A stretch of 56,567 nt of DNA from a virus, in the IMG/VR virus record IMGVR_UViG_3300046474_000595, positions 1 to 56,567 of that record; one strand, 5' to 3'. The notes beneath the pieces are model-generated. The model made no database searches and was not told where the DNA came from. It worked only from the letters and a program-made list of their open reading frames with translations. Below are positions 49,584-56,567 of the stretch, in pieces. Position numbers and translations under genes: made by a program. Each line of letters opens with the position of its first letter. Position 1 is the stretch's first letter.

Positions 49584-51326
49584 ATGCGCCTCGAGCATCT
49601 GTACGTCGAACATTTCCAGGGCGTGGTGCACGCCGATATCGACCTGTCGGTGCCGATCACCCTGATCGCCGGACCCAACGGCGCCGGTAAATCCAGCCTG
49701 AAAGAAGCCATCGGTCTGGCGCTGGGCATGCCTGCCCGGGTTGCGCAGAAAAAGGATTACGCCAGGCTGGTCACCGACGGCCACAAGAAAGCCCGGATCA
49801 CCCTCAAGCACGACGGCATGACCAGCAGCATCACGCTGCCCGCCGGCAAGGCGGAGCGCAGCGACATACCGGGCGGCGAATACCTGCCCTACGTACTCAC
49901 CCCGGGTGCCTTCGCCGCACTGGACGACAAGGGCCGACGCAAGCTGCTGTTCGCCCTTACCAAATCCAGCGCCAGCCCGAACGCAACAGCGGCACTCCTT
50001 CTCGAGCGCGGTGCCGACGCAGCCAAAGTCGAGGCCATCAAACCCCTGCTGGTAAACGGCTTCGCCGCCGCCCAGGACCAGGCGAAAAGCTACGCCACGG
50101 AAAGCCGCGGCGCCTGGAAGGCCATCACCGGCGAGAACTACGGCAGTGAGAAAGCCGAAGGCTGGCAGGTCAAACTGCCAGAAGGCCCGGTGCCCACCGG
50201 CGCCGAACTGGACGCAATCATGGCCAAACACCTCGCCGTCACCGCAAGCATCGAAAAAGGAGTCAAATTCCTCGGCGGCCTGGAGAGCAAACGCGAGGCC
50301 TCAGCCGGATATGCAGCGCGCAAAGCCACCGCAGAAGCGACCGCCACCCTGCTCGGCCGCCGCCAGGCCAAACTCGCCGCTACCGCGGCCGATATCGCCG
50401 AATGGGAGCCGAAGCTTGCCGATATGCAGACCCGTCTCACTGAAATGGAAATTGGTGCCGATGGCTGCGATTGTCCGGGCTGTGGCCTAACGCTCAAAAT
50501 CGTCGGCAAAAAACTGGAACCGTTCCAGAGTCTGAAAGCGGACGTGAAAGCCAAGACCGATCTGGCCTTGGAGCTCAATACGGCAAGAAAAGCGGTGGAT
50601 CTGCTCAAGCGCACCCAGCAGAACGACCTGACTGCCGTAGCCGAGTCCAAGGCTGCGCAGAAGACCCTGGCGGCGATCATGGAAGAACAGATTGAGGGCG
50701 CTGATGATGAGCTGATCAAGCGGACAGAAGATGCGCTGACCAGCGAGCGCCTGAAAGCCGAGCAGCTGCGCGCTGAATTCAACGCCAAGCAGGAACGTAA
50801 AAATCTGTTCGACGACGCCGACAAGATCGTCAGCAAAGCCGCTGGGCACCATGAAGACGTGAAGGCCTGGACACTGATCGAGAATGCCCTGGCCCCGGAC
50901 GGCATCCCCGGAGAGATCCTGGCCGGTGCGCTCAAGCCGTTCAATTCGACGCTGGCCCGCACGTCCGCTCTCGCCGGTTGGGCAAAGGTCCAGATCGACG
51001 CCAGCATGAGCGTTACCGCGAATGACCGCTCGTACATGCTGCTGTCGGAATCCGAACGGTGGCGTGCTGACACGCTCCTGGGCCTGGCCATCGCCCTACA
51101 GTCTGGCCTGAAAACCCTGGTGCTCGATAGCTTTGACGTCCTCGACATGCCCAGCCGTAACCAGTGCATCGGAATGTTGCTGACCCTGGCCAAGTCCGGC
51201 GAGCTGGAAAGCGCCGTCGTCTGCGGCACGCTGAAAGAAATGCCCAAGACCTTGCCGCCGGAGATCCAGGCGGTCTGGATTGCCGACGGCACCGCCGGCG
51301 AGCCACAGCTGCAGAAATCCGCATAA
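49584..51326 (+). CDS. SbcC/Rad50-like ATPase with zinc-hook motif
   Basis: A 580-residue SMC-like ATPase. Walker A is GPNGAGKS (residues 30-37). A long coiled-coil follows, with a CxxC hook (CDCPGCGLTL, about residues 294-299). The signature-like part is LLSESERWRADTLLG. The Walker B strand reads LVLDSFDVLD near 511, without the usual Asp-Glu pair. Together with RecT and the RecB-like nuclease it would make the recombination module. Confidence 0.88.
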   Translation: MRLEHLYVEHFQGVVHADIDLSVPITLIAGPNGAGKSSLKEAIGLALGMPARVAQKKDYARLVTDGHKKARITLKHDGMTSSITLPAGKAERSDIPGGEYLPYVLTPGAFAALDDKGRRKLLFALTKSSASPNATAALLLERGADAAKVEAIKPLLVNGFAAAQDQAKSYATESRGAWKAITGENYGSEKAEGWQVKLPEGPVPTGAELDAIMAKHLAVTASIEKGVKFLGGLESKREASAGYAARKATAEATATLLGRRQAKLAATAADIAEWEPKLADMQTRLTEMEIGADGCDCPGCGLTLKIVGKKLEPFQSLKADVKAKTDLALELNTARKAVDLLKRTQQNDLTAVAESKAAQKTLAAIMEEQIEGADDELIKRTEDALTSERLKAEQLRAEFNAKQERKNLFDDADKIVSKAAGHHEDVKAWTLIENALAPDGIPGEILAGALKPFNSTLARTSALAGWAKVQIDASMSVTANDRSYMLLSESERWRADTLLGLAIALQSGLKTLVLDSFDVLDMPSRNQCIGMLLTLAKSGELESAVVCGTLKEMPKTLPPEIQAVWIADGTAGEPQLQKSA

Positions 51327-51387
51327 CCCCAATCAGCAGCACCCACAGGCGCCTACACGGCGCCTTCTTTTCGTCTGGAGAAAAATA

Positions 51388-52037
51388 ATGTCCCAACTGA
51401 ACTGTGTGTTCGACACCGAGACAACCGGCTTTCAGCTGTTCATAGCGATGACCCGCGCCAGCCGCACATCGTCGACATCTGCGCCCTTCTCCACACGCCG
51501 CCCGGCGATCTGGTCGACTCGTTCGAGCCCCTGGTACAACCAGCTGGCTGGGTGATACCGGATGACGTCGCGGCAATCCCCGGCATCACCACTGAGTTCG
51601 CCCTGGCGCATGGCATCGCCGAGGGTGAAGCGCTGGAGGGCTTCATGGAGGTGTTCCGCCGCTCGGGCCTCCGGGTAGTGCACAACATCTCGGTCGATGA
51701 CCGTATCGTGCATATCGGCTTGAAACGCTTCTTCGGCGGAACAGCGGCAGACGAGTTCAAGGCTGGGCCCAGCTACTGCACCTGCCAGTCCAGCAAGAAC
51801 ATCGTGAAATGCCCGCCCACTGAAAAGATGATTCGGGCGGGCTTCGGAAAGCAGTTCAAGGTACCGACTGTCACGGGGGCGCTGAAGCATTTTTACAACG
51901 AGGACCTGGTGGCGGGCACCGTGCGCGACCTGATACAGAGGCCAGTGCACGGATTTACTTTGCGCTGCAGGCTGCCGCTGCGGCCACTGGATCAGCGGCA
52001 TCGCCTTGCAGGGCCATGCTTACATCGAAACAGCTAG
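51388..52037 (+). pseudogene. DnaQ-like 3'-5' exonuclease broken by two frameshifts
   Basis: The frame opens with CVFDTETTGFQLF, an Asp-Glu DEDD motif. It then loses frame near 51442; adding one base there restores HSDDPRQPHIVDICALLHTP and onward to VVHNISVDDRIVHIG. A second shift near 51910 separates YNEDLV from GGHRARPDTEASARIYFALQ, the DEDDh end. All parts of the enzyme are present, in three frames. Sequencing error cannot be excluded. The end is uncertain. Confidence 0.8.
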
Positions 52038-52243
52038 ACCACCTTACCCCGGTTGTCTTCGCAAAAATTGAACCAGTCATTGCTGGCTTGGCATGCTTCC
52101 TTTTGAAGCTTTTCGAACTCTTCCATAGCTCCTGGTTTTGAAAGCTCCAGATCTCGGGCACGAAACTCTTTAGTCGCGCGCAAGCACGCAGTGAGCCTTG
52201 CCTCAAAGTACTCGGACCGCTGAAAAAACTGCTCTTTAGTCAT
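52034..52243 (-). CDS. Small minus-strand protein
   Basis: A 69-residue helical protein (MTKEQFFQRSEYFEARLTAC; FEKLQKEACQASNDWFNF). ATG 52243 has AGGAGG 5-6 nt upstream, which makes it convincing. It runs against the early operon and partly faces the end of the broken exonuclease. Function unknown; probably an inserted gene. Confidence 0.6.
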   Translation of the reverse strand: MTKEQFFQRSEYFEARLTACLRATKEFRARDLELSKPGAMEEFEKLQKEACQASNDWFNFCEDNRGKVV

Positions 52244-52317
52244 GCATTCCTCCTGATTGAAACCTAATCCGTTCATGGTAATACCCCAACTCAACCCAAA
52301 TTGCCAACGCTAGAAGG

Positions 52318-52527
52318 ATGGGCGGCGCCTGCCCTGGAGCAAACATGCTACCGACGCTTAAGATACTGGTCGGCGACTGCCTGAAACTGCTCCGCGCGAT
52401 GCAGAAAGGTCGTCAATCGGTCCTATGCCAACTGACCCTGGATACGCCACCATGGCCAGAGCCAGACCTGACGCGGCCCAAATGGATGGCGTTACGCAAA
52501 TGGACGCGTTTCACGACACTAAGTTGA
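52318..52527 (+). pseudogene. Possible remnant of a DNA methyltransferase N-terminus
   Basis: The frame contains MLPTLKILVGDCLKLLRAMQ, the same start as many phage N4/N6 DNA methyltransferases (GDCL-x-x-L). No catalytic (D/N)PPY or following domain is present. It is followed by unrelated sequence. Short match, so tentative. Confidence 0.3.
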
Positions 52528-52794
52528 TTACTTAATTTAGGCGGCCATGGTCTGGGTAGACCCCGTTTACCTACTCCAATTTTCGCAGAGCAACAGAGAC
52601 CGAGGCCTTTGGACGGATTTACTTCGTTCTTCAGGCGTTAGCGCCGCGATTTAAAATATGCAAGATGCGCCACATTTCGGGATTGGGCCGAATGTGGCGC
52701 TCGCGCTTGAGCGAAAGAGCCTGCGGATGATTCGGCAGGATCCGGGCGACGAGGTCGTCACCACGGATGGAAATTTGGCGGGAACGGGAGGATT
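52528..52794. other. Stretch without supported gene
   Basis: No gene could be supported here. A 61-codon minus-strand frame (52631-52816) with no ribosome site or known family is present. The stretch lies between methyltransferase remnants and probably reflects decay or insertion. Confidence 0.4.
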
Positions 52795-53064
52795 TTAACC
52801 CCCTGCGGTACTGCATGGACGGAAGACGTTACTCATAAAACTCTCAGCAATTTGAACATCGATCGTTCCCAGGACCGCCCCGCCCAATCCAAATGCCGCT
52901 GTTGTGGTCATCAACACTACTCCCAGATCGATATGGTTAAAAATTGGTGCCAGCAAAGGAAATGCAGCGCCACCTAACGTCACTAGGTCTGATGCGACAG
53001 CCAAACCGCTTAAGAACTTTCCTTTTACGTCTTCCGTTAACCCCTGCTCGTGAGAGATTGCCAA
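52795..53064 (-). CDS. Possible small membrane protein, insertion
   Basis: An 89-residue protein with two hydrophobic segments (GLAVASDLVTLGGAAFPLLA; VVLMTTTAAFGLGGAVLG). It is on the minus strand, in front of the remaining part of a cytosine methyltransferase. The start is uncertain and no family was recognised. It may be part of the DNA that replaced the methyltransferase N-terminus. Confidence 0.4.
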   Translation of the reverse strand: MAISHEQGLTEDVKGKFLSGLAVASDLVTLGGAAFPLLAPIFNHIDLGVVLMTTTAAFGLGGAVLGTIDVQIAESFMSNVFRPCSTAGG

Positions 53065-53195
53065 CGGGCAGCCTCTGCAATGACCGCATCTTACACGCCG
53101 CCAACATCATCTATCAAATTACGCCACCACCCAGGCGAGGACCGCGATGACTGCATCTCAGAAATCCCATCCCCGCCATTGCCCTGCCCTTCCAA

Positions 53196-53984
53196 CATGA
53201 CGGTGACCGGCGCCAACCGTGGCGAGCAGGCCCTGGTTTCAGCGTCGATGGTCACGCTACGCAAAGGCCCTGTTGGAGCGACAGCAACCGCCCCTCTGGG
53301 GTGCATCACCAGCAGCACTGGCCAGCACGCCACATCAACTGCCTTCTTCGCGCAGGCCAATGATGGGGTCTACAACGGTGATGGGCACCCAGCTACTGCG
53401 CGGATTTCAACCATCTGCCAATCCTGGTCGAATCAGCGGCTCGTCACGGCTTGCCTGGTGAAGTATTACGGCGCCGAAAAGAACGGGATATTGCTGAGCG
53501 GCCCCATGCATACCCTCCCCGCCAAGGATCGCATGGCACTTGTGAGTGTCGTGCAACTGCCGAATCACCCGCTGACCGATGAGCAGTTAGAGCGCGCCAG
53601 GCGTTGCGCGGCTTTCCTCCGGGAGTACCTTCCCAACAACTCACCGAGCACGCCGACGTTGTGATGGTCGGCGACTACGTGACGGTCGACATCACTCATC
53701 GGATGCTCCAACCGCAAGAACTGAAGCGTGCCCAGCGCTTCGGCGAAAGCTACATCATCGACCGTGGCCTTTTTCCAAATGCCGAAACCGGCGAATACGG
53801 CTGGCGACCTGTCAACAGGACAGAGCAGGTCCGCCTGGTCGGCAATAGCGTTTGCCCCGACGAGGCCGAGGCCCTGGTGAGGGCAAATGCCGCACCACTG
53901 ATTGACCTGGGCCAGCGCCTCGCCGTCTACCCCCCCCATTCACCTGCCAGCTCTGACCCGGCCAAGGAATCATCATGCCGGTAG
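53196..53984 (+). pseudogene. C-terminal part of a DNA (cytosine-5) methyltransferase, frameshifted
   Basis: The first frame, from TVTGANRGEQALVSAS through ACLVKYYGAEKNG, and a second frame from about 53625 (DYVTVDITHRMLQPQELKRA; VRLVGNSVCPDEAEALVRAN) form the end of a phage C5-methyltransferase, with motif IX/X-like parts. Motifs I, IV (PC) and VI are missing, and the two frames are out of phase. It is therefore dead. The intact methyltransferase at 5.2-6.1 kb is a different, shorter type. Confidence 0.75.
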
Positions 53985-54031
53985 AAAACGAACTTGCCGC
54001 CAGCATTTCACCAGTTTGCACAGGAGGCAGC

Positions 54032-54137
54032 ATGAGCAACGAATGGAAGACGGTACCGGTTGCGCGTAGCACTGCAAACGGCGAACGAGCACGCCAATCA
54101 GCCGATTGCCGGGCGTGACGAGTTCAAGGCGTGTTAG
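54032..54137 (+). pseudogene. Remnant of a small phage protein
   Basis: AGGAGG and ATG open MSNEWKTVPVAR, after which the frame is lost. A second frame carries ALQTANEHANQPIAGRDEFK and a stop. Both resemble parts of one small phage protein, joined by deletion and frameshift. The junction abuts the inserted gene at 54134. Confidence 0.45.
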
Positions 54138-54619
54138 CCGCCAGAAAACTTGCACTCTGAAACAAACGTAACGGCTTTAGCGTCGGCCCCGCCTAACGGA
54201 TCGGCCTCATGGAATGTAAAGAATCCAAATCCGGCGGCCGGATATAAGGAAAATACTGCAATTCCGTCCGAGGAGACCTCGGCAGCAGTTATTAACTTTT
54301 CTGATAAGTTCAAAACGCTCGCCTGCCGTGCTCCGCGGGCAGGAACTCCGAACTGATCTGCTGGCTTGGTGTTTCCGAATAGATATATAAGATGACCTAA
54401 GTCCTTATCATCCAGTATAAAAGTTGGAGAAACGCCTGTAAACGAGTCCTCAATTTGATTGATCCGTTTACCGCTTTTTTCCGCAAGCCAGCCACCGACA
54501 TCAATTCTCGGACCTTTCGGCTCATCGCAAACCACGGTGACGAATGGTTTAGCGAAAGCTGGCCCTGTCGTAAAAGCTATTATTAAGCAGAGTGGCACCA
54601 CCCTCGTTCTCTTCATCAT
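54134..54619 (-). CDS. Periplasmic protein, function unknown
   Basis: A 161-residue protein with a Sec signal peptide (MMKRTRVVPLCLIIAFTTGPAFA). The mature domain has one cysteine near each end (VVCDEPKGP, SECKFSGG), which may pair. It lies on the minus strand within a degraded part of the rightward operon and is more AT-rich. A lysogenic conversion gene is likely; the function is unknown. Confidence 0.65.
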   Translation of the reverse strand: MMKRTRVVPLCLIIAFTTGPAFAKPFVTVVCDEPKGPRIDVGGWLAEKSGKRINQIEDSFTGVSPTFILDDKDLGHLIYLFGNTKPADQFGVPARGARQASVLNLSEKLITAAEVSSDGIAVFSLYPAAGFGFFTFHEADPLGGADAKAVTFVSECKFSGG

Positions 54620-54760
54620 GCTGCCTACCGATCAGAATGACCCCAGCCTTTAAGACTAGATCATTAATACCAGCGCGCCCGCTACCTTGGCTTTCGCGCT
54701 GACCAACTGAATATCTCCCCACTCATTCGAGCCTGCCGCACGGCGGGTGAGGACTTCTGC

Positions 54761-55180
54761 ATGTTTGATTTCATCAGGAAGCGCTTCAAACGCAAGCCAA
54801 AAGCTTCTGCTGTAGAGCGTGTCCGTACATCACGCGTCAACTCTCCGACGATATCAAGCGTCGAACCGCCGCCCAGCATGCTGGCCCCGCTCAACCCCCT
54901 CATGCGTTTCAGCTCGATAAATCAGTACGACAATACGGCCGATCCGGTCCTACAGTGGAGCGATCATAACGGCATATGGGTGGACGGCGACGAACAGGAA
55001 ATGGCATCGGCACGCTGCGAGGGCTTTCAGACTCGAACGCCATACCGCCGCGCCCAGCCCCGTATCACTATAGCCGACGTCATGCGCGCTCACGAATCAG
55101 CAGCCAGAAAGCCGCTCATGGTCGGCACCTCGAACTGGTGCGCCTATATAGCCGAACAGCTCAACACCCCGCAAGACTGA
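54761..55180 (+). CDS. Phage protein, function unknown
   Basis: A 139-residue protein. It has a basic start (MFDFIRKRFKRKPKASAVER), a central part with LQWSDHNGIWVDGDEQE and an ending TSNWCAYIAEQLNTPQD. GAGG is upstream. It lies in the early operon before the DUF4224 gene. No family recognised. Confidence 0.6.
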   Translation: MFDFIRKRFKRKPKASAVERVRTSRVNSPTISSVEPPPSMLAPLNPLMRFSSINQYDNTADPVLQWSDHNGIWVDGDEQEMASARCEGFQTRTPYRRAQPRITIADVMRAHESAARKPLMVGTSNWCAYIAEQLNTPQD

Positions 55181-55253
55181 TAGGAGTACATTTGTACTCA
55201 CCCTCCCCCTATACCTTCAATTCAACACTGCGCTGTGCGACCCGGAGCCCTAC

Positions 55254-55490
55254 ATGGATATCCAATCCGAAACCCTCGACGAAGAAGAACTCGCCAGCAT
55301 CACCGGCTACCACCGCCCCTCGAAGCAAATCAGCTGGCTGGCCAACCACGGTTGGCAGTACGCGCTCACAGGCGCACGCCGCCCGGTCGTTGGTCGGGTC
55401 TATGCCCGGCTCAAACTCGCCGGCGTCAAGCCGTCGTCCACCAATGCCGTTGCCGAGACATGGACTCTCGATTTGTCTCGCGTGGGGTAG
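55254..55490 (+). CDS. DUF4224 protein, likely excisionase or directionality factor
   Basis: A 78-residue protein with the DUF4224 pattern LDEEELASITGYHRPSKQIS and WLANHGWQYALTGARRPVVG. This family regularly sits directly before a tyrosine integrase, as here (3 bp gap). A role as a directionality factor is inferred from the place and size. Confidence 0.82.
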   Translation: MDIQSETLDEEELASITGYHRPSKQISWLANHGWQYALTGARRPVVGRVYARLKLAGVKPSSTNAVAETWTLDLSRVG

Positions 55491-55493
55491 TGG

Positions 55494-56567
55494 ATGCGGC
55501 CGAGAAAAGCAAAAAACCGTGACCTGCCGCCGCACATGTTGCGGCGGGTTCGAGTTTCGAAAAATGGAAAAATATGGGTCGGCTATTACTACGCAAGCAA
55601 AGACGAAAGCGGCAAGCGCAAGGAAATACCCCTCGGTTCGGACCTCAACGAGGCCAGGATCGAGTGGGCCAGGCTGGAGCGCAAGGTTCTGCCCAAGGCG
55701 GTCTGCCTCATGAATGATGTCTTCGACCGCTATGCCGACACCATCATCCCCACCAAGGCCCCGCGTACCCAGGATGACAACAACAAGGAACTCGTTCATT
55801 TGCGCAAGGCGTTCGGTGAAGCGCCGATCGATTCCATTACCACACCCGTGATTGCGCAATATCGCGATGCTCGGACCGCCAAGGTCCGGGCCAACCGGGA
55901 GATCGCCCTACTCTCCCACGTGTTCACCATTGCCAGGGAGTGGGGATTGACCGAAAAAGCCAACCCCTGCTTCGGCATGCGCCGCAACAAGGAAAAGCCT
56001 CGGGATTTCTACGCGACGCAGGACGTATGGGATGCGGTGTATTCCTGCGCGCCGCAGGAGCTACGTGATGCCATGGACCTGGCCTATCTCGCCGGGCAGC
56101 GGCCGGCCGACACACTGAAGGCCAGCACCGCCGACATCAATGGCGACTTCCTTGAGTTCCAACAGGGCAAAACCAAAAAGCGTTTGCGGGTTCGACTTGT
56201 CGTAAATGGTGAGCGCACCAGCCTGGGGAGGTTCCTCGACCAACTGCTCGAGCGGCGCAGGATGGCGGGCATTCGGGGCCAGCGGCTGATTACCAACGCG
56301 GCAGGCCTGCGCATGAGCCTGGCCATGATGAACAACCGCTGGAACGAGGCCAGGGAAAAAGCTGCGGCGGGAGCTGTGGCCGAGAACAAGCACGATCTGG
56401 CAGGCAGGATCGGCGAATTCAAGTTCATGGACATCCGGCCAAGGGCGGCGTCCGATATCGAGGACATCAGCCAGGCCAGCAAACTGCTCGGACACTCGTC
56501 GGAACAGATCACCAAAATGGTCTACCGGCGAGTTGGTGAGGTGGTCGATCCGACCAAAACTGACTAG
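55494..56567 (+). CDS. Tyrosine-type phage integrase
   Basis: A 357-residue recombinase. The arm-binding region (KIWVGYYYASKDESGKRK) and core-binding helices precede the catalytic domain: Arg203 in LAGQRPADT, Lys in QQGKTKKRLRV, box II FMDIRPRAASD with Arg315, His334 in LLGHSSEQ, and nucleophile Tyr344 in KMVYRR. The usual box II His is Met312. It drives integration and, with the DUF4224 protein, excision. The attachment site lies outside the window. Confidence 0.95.
   Translation: MRPRKAKNRDLPPHMLRRVRVSKNGKIWVGYYYASKDESGKRKEIPLGSDLNEARIEWARLERKVLPKAVCLMNDVFDRYADTIIPTKAPRTQDDNNKELVHLRKAFGEAPIDSITTPVIAQYRDARTAKVRANREIALLSHVFTIAREWGLTEKANPCFGMRRNKEKPRDFYATQDVWDAVYSCAPQELRDAMDLAYLAGQRPADTLKASTADINGDFLEFQQGKTKKRLRVRLVVNGERTSLGRFLDQLLERRRMAGIRGQRLITNAAGLRMSLAMMNNRWNEAREKAAAGAVAENKHDLAGRIGEFKFMDIRPRAASDIEDISQASKLLGHSSEQITKMVYRRVGEVVDPTKTD

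Noticed and set aside
1-56567. CRISPR arrays, tRNA or rRNA genes, insertion sequences and att sites
   Set aside because: No regularly spaced repeats, no tRNA-like fold with CCA end, no transposase and no direct repeat usable as att core were recognised; attachment sites probably lie outside the window.

Overview
The window is a nearly complete lambda-like (siphovirus) prophage of a GC-rich gammaproteobacterium, most likely a Pseudomonas. This is inferred from the codon style, the Rulb/UmuDC-type polymerase, and phage families common in Pseudomonas prophages (DUF2280 small terminase, DUF4055 portal, DUF2514 spanin, YmfL, DUF4224). The window starts at the stop codon of an OLD-family nuclease and ends at the stop codon of a tyrosine integrase. 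No tRNA, att core or host housekeeping gene is visible, so the host junctions lie outside or were not recognised.

Layout from left to right. (1) 1-7.1 kb, accessory edge: OLD/TOPRIM nuclease, LexA-controlled umuD-umuC with a divergent SRAP peptidase, two small secreted or hydrophobic proteins, a Com zinc-finger gene overlapping a C5-cytosine methyltransferase, and a PD-(D/E)XK-like protein. (2) 7.2-36.3 kb, the late operon, all on the minus strand and therefore transcribed right to left: small and large terminase, portal, gp7-type head protein, scaffold, capsid, three glycosyltransferases, connectors, tail tube, G/GT chaperones joined by a -1 frameshift site, tape measure, M-L-K-I-J tail tip, tail fibre and chaperone, secreted cysteine protease, GH19 endolysin and a spanin with a nested o-spanin. 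(3) 36.6-38.9 kb: a plus-strand NACHT NTPase between the holin and terminase genes. (4) 38.9-43.7 kb: holin and small membrane proteins, a possible late regulator, a nuclease-fold protein, overlapping P-like and O-like replication genes with an iteron-type origin inside O, and a YmfL/CII-like regulator. (5) 43.7-45.7 kb, the immunity region: cro-like gene, cI-like repressor, a truncated second repressor, and five operator sites of form ATAAG-N4-CTTAT. (6) 45.7-56.6 kb, rightward early operon: csrA, a chain of overlapping small genes, RecB-like nuclease, RecT, an SMC-like ATPase, a decayed stretch (exonuclease and methyltransferase pseudogenes), a DUF4224 protein and integrase.

How it works together: the repressor should shut the leftward cro/replication promoter and the rightward csrA/recombination promoter through identical operators. 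Its Ala-Gly cleavage site and catalytic lysine appear to be lost, so classical RecA-stimulated self-cleavage is doubtful. The late operon is punctuated by intrinsic-terminator-like hairpins between genes and so probably needs antitermination. At several points it is interrupted by AT-rich, accessory genes (NACHT NTPase, HNH/Gly-rich nuclease with a wHTH partner, EcsC protein, lipoproteins, secreted protease). These are typical lysogenic-conversion or defence morons and are the most interesting part of the window.
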